NCBI RefSeq assembly: GCF_937863155.1
Contig: NZ_CALMFB010000072.1
Location: 1 to 38,005, forward strand
DNA length: 38,005 nucleotides
Reading direction: 5' to 3'
Origin: an uncultured Brevundimonas sp.
GTDB taxonomy: Bacteria > Pseudomonadota > Alphaproteobacteria > Caulobacterales > Caulobacteraceae
Shown: positions 8,078-14,759 of the stretch, one piece after another
How positions within the stretch are numbered: the first letter of the stretch is position 1
Layout: every line of letters begins with the position of its first letter
Program-made: the position numbers and the translations under genes
The notes under the pieces: generated by a model
Told to the model about the DNA's origin: nothing
Database searches by the model: none
Seen by the model: only the letters and a program-made list of their open reading frames with translations

Positions 8078-8700
8078 GCGTCGCCTCCCATCACGCTGTG
8101 GCCCGGCGTCAGCAGGCCCAGCAGGGCGCGCCGCTGGTCCGCGTCGACCTGATAGTTGCCGAACAGGTCCGACAGCCACAGCCCGTCCGCGATCAGCCGC
8201 AGCATCAGCGCATCGTCCGCCCCCGCCGGGTCGGTCGGATCATCCGCCGTCAGCCGCCGCGTCACCTTGCGCCAGGCGCTGGCCATCGCCGGCTCTATGG
8301 CGCAGGCCGCCAGCATGGCGCGGCCGATGCTGATGTCCTCGGGCGTCGCCGTATCGTTGATGGTCACGCGCAGATAGGCTCTGGCGTTGCGGCCATACGG
8401 CTCGGGATCTCGCGCCGCCTCCGCTTCGACCTCGGTGATGAAGATATCGCCCATATGCGTCACCAGCGCCTCCAGCAGGGCGCCCTTGCTGGCGAAATGA
8501 TGCAGCAGCGCCCCCTTGCTCAGTCCCGCGCGTCCCGCGACGGCGTCCAGGGTGAAGCCCAGCGCACCCGCTTCCGCCGCCACCGCCATCGCGCTGTCCA
8601 GAATGTCCGCGCGCGTTGCGGCCGGATCGCGCCGGCGCTGCGGCGGTGCGCCGTCTGCGGTCGAGGCGTTGGCCGGCTTGATGTCGATCATGTCCTTCAT
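8074..8700 (-). CDS. TetR-family repressor of the SMR pump
   Basis: This is a 208-residue regulator. The N-terminal HTH spans about residues 27-75 (RADILDSAMAVAAEAG, then FTLDAVAGRAGLSKGALLHHF, a canonical TetR recognition helix). The C-terminal half is the ligand-binding and dimerisation domain with LADGLWL-like features near its end. It is translationally coupled to the downstream SMR gene. A perfect ACCGTC-TG-GACGGT inverted repeat lies 12 nt upstream of its start, supporting autorepression. Ligand unknown. The operator region also lies between this gene and the divergent ABC-F gene. Confidence 0.93.
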   Translation of the reverse strand: MKDMIDIKPANASTADGAPPQRRRDPAATRADILDSAMAVAAEAGALGFTLDAVAGRAGLSKGALLHHFASKGALLEALVTHMGDIFITEVEAEAARDPEPYGRNARAYLRVTINDTATPEDISIGRAMLAACAIEPAMASAWRKVTRRLTADDPTDPAGADDALMLRLIADGLWLSDLFGNYQVDADQRRALLGLLTPGHSVMGGDA

Positions 8701-8711
8701 GCGCGCTACAT

Positions 8712-8725
8712 ACCGTCTGGACGGT
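8712..8725. promoter_or_regulatory. Putative TetR operator
   Basis: ACCGTC and GACGGT form a perfect inverted repeat around a TG centre. It sits 11 nt upstream of the tetR ATG and 63 nt upstream of the divergent ABC-F ATG. Position and symmetry fit autoregulation by the adjacent TetR protein. Confidence 0.65.
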
Positions 8726-8788
8726 TTATTTCAATGACATTCTGCATCCGCATGGCGGTGCGGCGTCGCGGCGGCTATATGGCCCGCC

Positions 8789-10606
8789 ATGTCCGCCCGC
8801 CCGCCTCTGATCGCCCTCAAGGATGTCCGTCTCCAGGATGGTCCCCGCCCCCTGTTCGAGGGCGTCGACATGGCCATCGAGCCGCGCAGCCGCGCCGCCC
8901 TGGTCGGTCGCAACGGGGCCGGCAAATCCACCCTGATGAAGATCGTCATGGGCCTGGTCGAACCCGACGCCGGCGACCGCTCGATCCAGGCGGGCACCCG
9001 CTTCGCCTATGTGCCCCAGGAACCGCTGATCACCGGCGACACCCTTCTGGATTACGCCGCCTCGGGCGCCGCCGAACCCTGGACCGCCGAGGCCTGGCTG
9101 ACGACCTTCGGCCTCGATCCGGCCAAGCCCGCCGTCAATCTGTCGGGCGGCGAGACCCGCCGCGCCGCCCTGGCCAAGGCCTTCGCCGAAGAGCCCGACC
9201 TGCTGCTGCTGGACGAGCCCACCAACCACCTCGACATCCTGGCCATCGAACTGCTGGAGACCGAACTCCTCTCGGCCCGCTTCGCCGTCCTGGTGGTCAG
9301 CCACGACCGCGCCTTCCTGAACCGCGTCACCGACACCTGTCACTGGCTGGAAGGCCGCCGCGTCCGCACCCTGGACAAGGGCTTCGACGCCTTCGACGAC
9401 TGGGCCGCCAAGGTGATGGAGGAAGAGGCCGAGTCCCTGCGCCGCCTGACCAAGAAGATCGAGGCCGAGACCTACACCTTCTACCGCTCCATCACCGCCC
9501 AGCGCACCCGCAACGAGGGCCGCGCCCGCGCCCTGATGGCCATGCGCGCCGACCGCGCCGAACGGGTCCGAGACCTGCCGCGCGAACTGAACCTCGGCGT
9601 CGATTCCGGCGCCCTGTCGGGCAAGCTGGTGGCCGACGTGAAGGGGGTGTCCAAGGCGTTCGGCGACCGGACCGTCATCAAGCCCTTCACCACCCGCATC
9701 CTGCGCGGCGACCGACTGGCCATCGTCGGCCCCAATGGCGCCGGCAAGACCACCCTGGTCAAGATCCTGCTCGGCGAACTGGCGCCGGACGCCGGAACCG
9801 TCCGCCTCGGCGCCAATCTGGAACCCGTCTATCTGGACCAGTCGCGCGAGGGGCTGAAGTCCGACATGACCCTCTGGGACGCCCTGACGCCCGGCGGCGG
9901 CGACTCCATCCTGGTGCGCGGTCATTCCAAACATGTCGCCGCCTACGCCAAGGACTTCCTGTTCCAGGAGGCCCAGCTGCGCCAGCCCATCTCCACCCTG
10001 TCCGGCGGCGAACGCAACCGCCTGCTGCTGGCCCGCGCCCTGGCCAAGCCCGCCAACCTGCTGGTCCTGGACGAGCCGACCAACGACCTGGACATGGACA
10101 CGCTCGACAAGCTGGAGGAGCTGCTCGAGGCCTACGACGGCACCCTGATCCTGGTCTCGCACGACCGCGACTTCGTCGACCGCCTGGCCACCTCGACCAT
10201 CGCCATGAACGGGCGCGGCGACATCGTCGAGACGCCCGGCGGCTGGACCGACTTCATCCGCCAGAACCCCGACTTCCTGACGCCGCCCCAATCCTCCCCC
10301 AATGGGGGAGGGGAACCGCGAAGCGGTGGAGGGGGCGCACCACAAACACCCCCCGCGCCCAAGAAAGCCTCCAAACTGTCCTACAAGGACGCCCGCCGGC
10401 TCGAGGAACTGGAGAAGCTGCTGGCCGATCTGCCCGCGCAGATCGCCAAACACGACTCCGTTCTGGCCGACCCCGACCTCTATGCTCGCGACCCGGCCGC
10501 CTTCGACCGCGCCATGACCGCCGCCGCCAAGGCCCGATCCGATCTGGAATCGGCCGAACTGGAATGGCTGGAGCTTGAGGAAAAGCGCGAAAACCTCGTC
10601 GGCTGA
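8789..10606 (+). CDS. ABC-F family ATPase (Uup-like), with repeat-derived linker
   Basis: This is a soluble duplicated ATPase of the ABC-F class, which acts on ribosomes or (Uup) on branched DNA intermediates; it has no membrane segment. First domain: Walker A GRNGAGKST (about 40-48), signature LSGGETRR, Walker B LLLLDEPTNHLD. Second domain: GPNGAGKTT (about 310-318), LSGGERNR, LLVLDEPTNDLD. The C-terminus (about 530-600) is a charged coiled coil as in Uup. Between domain 2 and the coiled coil, residues about 502-516 are encoded by a double-hairpin palindromic repeat (10293-10336) that stays in frame. The gene is divergent from the tetR-SMR operon. Uup versus another ABC-F subtype is not certain. 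Confidence 0.93.
   Translation: MSARPPLIALKDVRLQDGPRPLFEGVDMAIEPRSRAALVGRNGAGKSTLMKIVMGLVEPDAGDRSIQAGTRFAYVPQEPLITGDTLLDYAASGAAEPWTAEAWLTTFGLDPAKPAVNLSGGETRRAALAKAFAEEPDLLLLDEPTNHLDILAIELLETELLSARFAVLVVSHDRAFLNRVTDTCHWLEGRRVRTLDKGFDAFDDWAAKVMEEEAESLRRLTKKIEAETYTFYRSITAQRTRNEGRARALMAMRADRAERVRDLPRELNLGVDSGALSGKLVADVKGVSKAFGDRTVIKPFTTRILRGDRLAIVGPNGAGKTTLVKILLGELAPDAGTVRLGANLEPVYLDQSREGLKSDMTLWDALTPGGGDSILVRGHSKHVAAYAKDFLFQEAQLRQPISTLSGGERNRLLLARALAKPANLLVLDEPTNDLDMDTLDKLEELLEAYDGTLILVSHDRDFVDRLATSTIAMNGRGDIVETPGGWTDFIRQNPDFLTPPQSSPNGGGEPRSGGGGAPQTPPAPKKASKLSYKDARRLEELEKLLADLPAQIAKHDSVLADPDLYARDPAAFDRAMTAAAKARSDLESAELEWLELEEKRENLVG
10293..10336 (+). repeat. REP-like double hairpin inside the ABC-F gene
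   Basis: CCTCCCCC (10293-10300) pairs with GGGGGAGG (10304-10311) over a 3-nt AAT loop. ACCGC (10315-10319) then pairs with GCGGT (10323-10327) over GAA, followed by GGAGGGGGC. Tandem G-rich hairpins of this form, with CCGCGAAGCGG cores, are familiar as dispersed intergenic palindromes in Caulobacterales and other alphaproteobacteria (from memory). Here it is inside a coding sequence and translated as Gly/Pro/Ser-rich linker. Confidence 0.7.
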
Positions 10607-11219
10607 CGATTTTTACCGTCGATCCGCGCCCCTGTGGACCATCCACAAGCTGCGCGCCTGAAACAAGATTTTTGCTTATCCGCGCCGGTTACGCACCGTC
10701 GGCGCACAAACTATCCACACATTCGCCCACAGGCGATGGATTTGGGGCGCTTGCCTCATAGCGGGTTTCGTCGGAACGTCAACGGGCCGAGGGACACGGC
10801 GGCGCGGAAAACCAGGGCGACCTGGGGCTCAAAGCGAACCGGTCCGGCTCTCTGACCCAGGCTCCCAACCTCTTCGGAGGGGCGGATGACCAGGCAGGGC
10901 CCAGGCTTCGACGGGTGGACGCTTCGGCGAAAGCTCCAAGAGGAACCGGGCCAGGATCGACGGACGGCGCACGGCGAAGGCCGCGCGGAACGCCGAAGAC
11001 CAGGGGCCGTCAGGATACAGCCGACCGCAGACGGGGTTCGCCCCGCCCGCGCCCAGGCCAAGGTCCAGACCCTCAATGGCCAAGTCCAACCCGGACTTGG
11101 CGAGGGGACGTACGCAACGGTTCGACCGGGCGCGCGTCCCCTCGCTCAATTCCGGCGCTGATCATGCAGCGCCGCGGCGCGCCTTTCCTTCCCTTGCGGC
11201 GCGCCCTAAAGCTGGCGCC
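10607..11219. other. 613-nt gene-poor interval with DnaA-box-like motifs and hairpins
   Basis: No recognisable gene lies between the ABC-F stop and the substrate-binding lipoprotein. The left part (10633-10719) holds several near-matches to the DnaA box TTATCCACA: TGTGGACCA/CCATCCACA as an inverted pair, TTATCCGCG, and CTATCCACA (8 of 9). The right part (11079-11145) holds two strong adjacent hairpins. Open frames here (for example minus 10829-11149) have no family resemblance. I looked for tmRNA, RNase P RNA, 4.5S and tRNA signatures and found none. Confidence 0.5.
11079..11145. other. Two adjacent perfect hairpins, possible structured RNA or terminator
   Basis: GCCAAGTCC (11079-11087) pairs with GGACTTGGC (11093-11101) over a 5-nt loop. 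GCGAGGGGACG (11100-11110) pairs with CGTCCCCTCGC (11135-11145) over a 24-nt loop. The stems share two bases, so they are alternative or slightly trimmed coaxial helices. No T tract follows. The structure lies 75 nt upstream of the lipoprotein start and could be a leader or an sRNA; no known RNA family is recognised. Confidence 0.35.
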
Positions 11220-12251
11220 ATGCGCCCCCCTTCCGCCTCCCGCCGTCGCGTCCTGATGGGCGCCGCCGCCTTGGCGGGGTCGCTGGCCGGATCTCTGGCG
11301 GCCTGCAGCCGCTCCGAAGCGCCCACCGACGAACAGGGCCGGGTCCGACTGCGTTTCGCCACCGACGCCCTGGCCCAGGCCGAACACGGCGGCTTCTATC
11401 AGGCGGTCGCCAACGGCGCCTATGAAGGGCGCGGCCTGAACGTCCAGATCGTCCAGGGCGATCCCGCCGCCGATGTGCCGCAACGTCTGGCGTCCGGCGC
11501 GGTCGAACTGGGCCTGGCGTCCAGCAGCCTCACCCCCCTGGACCTTGTGTCTCAGGGTGCGCCGGTAAAGGCGGTCGCCGCCTTCTTCCAGAAATCGCCC
11601 CTGGTCGTGCTCGCCCATCCCGACCCGGCGTTGCGGGCGCTCGCCGATCTGCGCGGCCGCGCCCTGCTGATGGACGCTGCCGCGACCCGCGGAGCGTGGC
11701 CTTGGCTAAAGGCCGAGCACGGCTTCACCGACGACCAGATCCGGGCCTTCACCGGCGACCCCGCCGCCTTCCTGCGCGACCCCCGCGCGGTGCAGTCGGG
11801 GTCTCTGACCCATGATCCCTATGCGATCCGCCAGGCGGGCGGTTTCGACCCACGGGTCTTCCTGCTGGCGGATGACGGCTATCCCTCCTACGCCGCCCTG
11901 GTGCTGGCGCCCAACGCCTTCGCCCGCGACAACGCCCAGGCCCTGCGCGACTTCATCGCCGGTTCGGTCGAAGGCTGGCGCGACTATCTGCATGGCGACG
12001 CCCGCGCCGCCGACGCCCTGATCCGCAAGGACAATCCGGCCATGACCCAGGCCATGCTGGATCAGGCGCGCGATCTGCTGCGCACCAGCGGCATGGTCGA
12101 TGGCGGCGACGCGGCGCTTTACGGCCTGGGCGCCATGACGGCCGAGCGCTGGCAGGCCTTCTTCGACATGGCGGCCCAGGCTGGCGTCTATGATCCCGGC
12201 CTGAACTGGCGCGCGGCCTTCACCGACGCCTATCTGCCCGGCAGAAACTGA
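11220..12251 (+). CDS. NMT1/SsuA-type ABC substrate-binding lipoprotein (orphan)
   Basis: This is a 343-residue periplasmic binding protein of the NMT1/THI5-like, SsuA/TauA class, which captures nitrate/sulfonate- or pyrimidine-type ligands for ABC import. The N-terminus has SRRRVLMGAAALAG followed by the lipobox LAAC at about residue 26, a Tat-type lipoprotein signal. Family features are FATDALAQAEHGGFYQAVANG, the GRGLNVQIVQG strand and ELGLASSSL. ATG at 11220 is chosen because the open frame upstream precedes the signal peptide and looks random. No permease or ATPase gene is adjacent, so it must share a transporter encoded elsewhere or act otherwise. Ligand unknown; the N-terminal AEHGGFYQA resembles HMP-precursor and thiamine-type binders. 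Confidence 0.87.
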   Translation: MRPPSASRRRVLMGAAALAGSLAGSLAACSRSEAPTDEQGRVRLRFATDALAQAEHGGFYQAVANGAYEGRGLNVQIVQGDPAADVPQRLASGAVELGLASSSLTPLDLVSQGAPVKAVAAFFQKSPLVVLAHPDPALRALADLRGRALLMDAAATRGAWPWLKAEHGFTDDQIRAFTGDPAAFLRDPRAVQSGSLTHDPYAIRQAGGFDPRVFLLADDGYPSYAALVLAPNAFARDNAQALRDFIAGSVEGWRDYLHGDARAADALIRKDNPAMTQAMLDQARDLLRTSGMVDGGDAALYGLGAMTAERWQAFFDMAAQAGVYDPGLNWRAAFTDAYLPGRN

Positions 12252-12270
12252 CGCGCGCACGGCCCTCGCG

Positions 12271-12285
12271 TTAGCAGGGGATTAA
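12271..12285 (+). promoter_or_regulatory. CtrA-box-like TTAG-N7-TTAA
   Basis: TTAG (12271-12274), seven bases, then TTAA (12282-12285) matches the CtrA consensus TTAA-N7-TTAA at 7 of 8 fixed positions, 13 nt upstream of the ATG of the secreted-protein/DUF2336 operon. It overlaps where a promoter or leader must lie. Confidence 0.45.
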
Positions 12286-12298
12286 GCGCTCCGGCCCT

Positions 12299-13006
12299 AT
12301 GGCTGGCGTTCAGCCCGTGCGGAATACGCCCTTGCGCCTCTTGACCCTCCTCCCGGCCGCCTTGGTCGCCCTGGCCGGCGTCGCCCAGGCTGACCTCGCT
12401 CAGGCGCAGACGCCCCCCAGCGGTCAGGCCGCGGGCCTGCGCTATCTCGGCTGGTCGGGAAAGCCCGCCGCCGCGCCTTCGACCGAGGCCACCCGCGCGC
12501 CCCTTCGCCCCGCTTCAGCCCCGGCTGCCGCCCCTGCCCCCAGCCGTCCCGCGCCCCGCATCATTCCCCATGGCGGCGCCCCGGCGACAACGTCCCCCAA
12601 CACCCTGACGTCCGCCGACGCCTGGCTGCGCCCGCAACCGGCGCCCCAGCCGGAACCCCAACCTGAGCGCCCGCCCGCGCCTGTCGCCTCTGATCCGATG
12701 GCGCCGCGCCCCGACGCCCTGGTCTTCCGCTCGGCTCAGGCTTCTGCAACTGCGCCGGCGCCGGCTGCGCCCGCCGCCGCCTCCACCAGCGGCTCGCGCT
12801 ATTACTCGGTCCATCGCGCCTATGGCCGCCAGCCCGACCGCATCGCCACCCCGGCGCCCGTCTATCTCGACGCCCTGCCGGTCGAGCTGAACCAGGCGCC
12901 CCAGTCGGCCGACCTGGCCGAGCCGCCCGCCGCCCCCACCGTACTGCGCGACGCCAATGGACGCATCCGTCCGGCGGCGCCCGTTCCCGGCGAAGACGTG
13001 TCATGA
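12299..13006 (+). CDS. Secreted Pro/Ala-rich protein, unknown
   Basis: This is a 235-residue protein with an N-terminal signal peptide (hydrophobic about 12-30, LRLLTLLPAALVALAGVAQA, likely cut after AQA). The mature part is dominated by Pro and Ala (about 50-165, with PQPAPQPEPQPERPP), as in periplasm-spanning or cell-wall-associated linkers, and then a more ordered C-terminal third (SRYYSVHRAYGRQPDRIATP). No catalytic motif is seen. Its stop overlaps the next ATG (ATGA), so it is translationally coupled to the DUF2336 gene. Base composition is native. The family is unknown to me. Confidence 0.78.
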   Translation: MAGVQPVRNTPLRLLTLLPAALVALAGVAQADLAQAQTPPSGQAAGLRYLGWSGKPAAAPSTEATRAPLRPASAPAAAPAPSRPAPRIIPHGGAPATTSPNTLTSADAWLRPQPAPQPEPQPERPPAPVASDPMAPRPDALVFRSAQASATAPAPAAPAAASTSGSRYYSVHRAYGRQPDRIATPAPVYLDALPVELNQAPQSADLAEPPAAPTVLRDANGRIRPAAPVPGEDVS

Positions 13007-14106
13007 GTTCGCCTGCCGCGCCCGCATCCCCCTCTCGTCTGCCCGACTTGATCGCCCTGGCCCAGGTCGATTCCAGCGACAACCGCCGCGCGCTTCTGCG
13101 CGAACTGACCGACCATTTCTTCGGCGCCCCCACCCACACGCCCAACGAACAGCTGCTGTTCGATTCCGTGCTGACGGATCTGTCGACCGAGATGGAGACG
13201 GCGGTGCGCGCCGAACTGGCCGCCCGTTTCGCCTCGGCGCCGAACGCCCCCCAGACCCTGATCCGCCGCCTGGCCAATGACGAGGCCGCCGTGGCCGACG
13301 CCGTGCTGCGCGCCTCGCCCCTGCTCAGCGACAGCGACCTGATCGATGTCGTGCGCAACCGCAGTCAGGAACACATCATGGCCGTGGCCACCCGGCCGGT
13401 GGTCCCCGAGGCCGTGTCCGACGCCATCGTGGAAAAGGGCGACGACCAGGTTCTGGACAGCCTGCTGCGCAACGAAGGCGCCCGCCTGTCCCGCGCCGCC
13501 AGCGAGACCGCCGTCGAGCGCGCCAAGGCCAATCCCGCCTTGCACGAAGCCGCCGTCCAGCGCCGCAGCCTGCCGCCGGACCTGCTGAATGAAATGTATT
13601 TCGTGGTCGAGGCGCGCTTGCGCCAGCAGATCCTCGAACGCAACGCCGCCATGGACCCGGACTTGCTGGAAAGCGCCCTGGCCGCCGGCCGCGCCCGCGT
13701 CGCCCGCGATGACGGCGCCCTGCCGGCCGACTATGCCGAGAGCCTGGCCTATGTCGAAGAGCTGAAGGCCGCCGGTCAGCTGTCGCCGCAAATGCTGGCG
13801 CGCTTCCTGCGGTCGGGCGGGCGCACCAGCTTCCTGATCGCCCTGGCCCAGTTGTCGGACGTCGACTTCCACACCGCCAAACAGATCGTGGATCGCCGCG
13901 AGCTGGACGCCCTGGCCGTCATCTGCAAGGCGGCCGATCTGGATCGGGCCATCTTCCTGACCTATGCCGTGGTCCTGCTCAGCGCCGAAACCGACGCCAT
14001 GGGCCGGGCCCACAGCTATGCCCGCATGTACGCCGAACTGCCGCGCGACGCGGCCATGCGCACCCTGCGTTTCTGGCGCATGCGTCGCGGCGCCCACGCC
14101 GCCTGA
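13003..14106 (+). CDS. DUF2336 protein, copy 1
   Basis: This is a 367-residue cytoplasmic protein, all helical by composition, of the DUF2336 family found across alphaproteobacteria. It has no known enzymatic motif. The repeated helical pattern (DDxALxxVLRxSPLLSDSDLIDVV-like units; here SPLLSDSDLIDVV, then NEGARLSRAASETAVERA, then PPDLLNEMYFVVEARLRQQI) suggests a HEAT-like scaffold. It is coupled to the upstream secreted protein by ATGA overlap. A second member of the same family lies 653 nt away on the opposite strand, separated only by mucR. Function is not established; the context suggests envelope or cell-cycle related regulation (inference). Confidence 0.9.
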   Translation: MSSPAAPASPSRLPDLIALAQVDSSDNRRALLRELTDHFFGAPTHTPNEQLLFDSVLTDLSTEMETAVRAELAARFASAPNAPQTLIRRLANDEAAVADAVLRASPLLSDSDLIDVVRNRSQEHIMAVATRPVVPEAVSDAIVEKGDDQVLDSLLRNEGARLSRAASETAVERAKANPALHEAAVQRRSLPPDLLNEMYFVVEARLRQQILERNAAMDPDLLESALAAGRARVARDDGALPADYAESLAYVEELKAAGQLSPQMLARFLRSGGRTSFLIALAQLSDVDFHTAKQIVDRRELDALAVICKAADLDRAIFLTYAVVLLSAETDAMGRAHSYARMYAELPRDAAMRTLRFWRMRRGAHAA

Positions 14107-14127
14107 AGATCGACCCCATATAGAAAA

Positions 14128-14153
14128 CGCCCGCCTCCTTTCGGAAGCGGGCG
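14128..14153 (-). terminator. Intrinsic terminator, mucR (and convergent DUF2336)
   Basis: CGCCCGC (14128-14134) pairs with GCGGGCG (14147-14153). On the minus strand the stem is followed by TTTTCTAT, the U tract of a rho-independent terminator for mucR, 26 nt after its stop. It lies between convergent stops and may also stop the plus-strand operon. Confidence 0.75.
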
Positions 14154-14178
14154 CATCAGGTCGTCGAGATGGACGAGC

Positions 14179-14607
14179 TTATTTCTTGGCGCGGGTCGTG
14201 CGGGCCGGTTTGCGACCGCCTTGGCCCAGGCCCATCTGCTTGGCCAGTTCCGAGCGCGCCTTGGCGTAGTTGGGGGCGACCATCGGATAGTCTTTGGCCA
14301 GGCCCCACTTGGCCCGGTATTCCTCGGGGCTCATGTCGTATTTGGTGCGCAGGTGCCGCTTCAGCGACTTGAACTTGCGGCCGTCTTCCAGGCAGATCAG
14401 GTAATCGGCGCTGATCGACTTGCGCACCGGCACGGCCGGTTCCTGGGGTTCCGGCTCGGGCTGCACGGCGCCGCCCGAAACCTGCGACAGCATGGCGTGG
14501 ATGCTGGAGATCAGACCCGGCAGGGAGTCCGCATTGACCGTGTTGTTGCTGACATAGGCCGACACGATGTCCGCCGTCATCTCCAGCAGTTCGGGCTTTT
14601 CTTCCAT
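14179..14607 (-). CDS. mucR: MucR/Ros-family transcriptional regulator
   Basis: This is a zinc-finger-like H-NS-analogous regulator. In Caulobacter, MucR proteins together with SciP and CtrA control cell-cycle genes; in rhizobia they control surface polysaccharides and motility. The N-terminal oligomerisation helix begins [20 protein letters not shown], the hallmark start. The DNA-binding part is [20 protein letters not shown], then [13 protein letters not shown] and [20 protein letters not shown]. Of the canonical Cys2His2 ligands only one Cys and one His are recognisable (the second His position is Lys), as in several MucR-type proteins. ATG at 14607 fits the family; ATG at 14634 would add nine residues. 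It has its own terminator and sits between two DUF2336 genes. Confidence 0.93.
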   Translation of the reverse strand: MEEKPELLEMTADIVSAYVSNNTVNADSLPGLISSIHAMLSQVSGGAVQPEPEPQEPAVPVRKSISADYLICLEDGRKFKSLKRHLRTKYDMSPEEYRAKWGLAKDYPMVAPNYAKARSELAKQMGLGQGGRKPARTTRAKK

Positions 14608-14759
14608 CTTGGAACCGGACCTTTCGCCATCCAATTCTGATCTTCTCGATCAGGTGATGACCGTTCCCTAGGGATGTTCCATCCGAAACGCAATACAGAG
14701 TTCGGCGCGCCCGCAAAGCATCGATACTCAGAAATGCCGGTTCTGATTATTAGATACCC

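Noticed and set aside
8098-10578. 826-residue open frame overlapping tetR and the ABC-F gene on the plus strand
   Set aside because: It is a shadow frame: Arg/Pro/Gly-rich with no motifs, covering two well-supported genes.
10633-10719. Chromosome origin (oriC)
   Set aside because: DnaA-box-like motifs are few and imperfect, there is no AT-rich unwinding element, and origin neighbour genes are absent.
10829-11149. Minus-strand 106-residue open frame with high GC3 in the long gap
   Set aside because: No family resemblance, Arg/Pro-rich composition typical of chance frames in GC-rich DNA, TTG start and no ribosome-binding site; hairpins cross it.
10607-11219. Possible tmRNA, RNase P RNA or 6S RNA gene
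   Set aside because: No tag-peptide reading frame, no GAGGAAAGTCC or ACAGAA RNase P signature, no CCA-ending acceptor piece.
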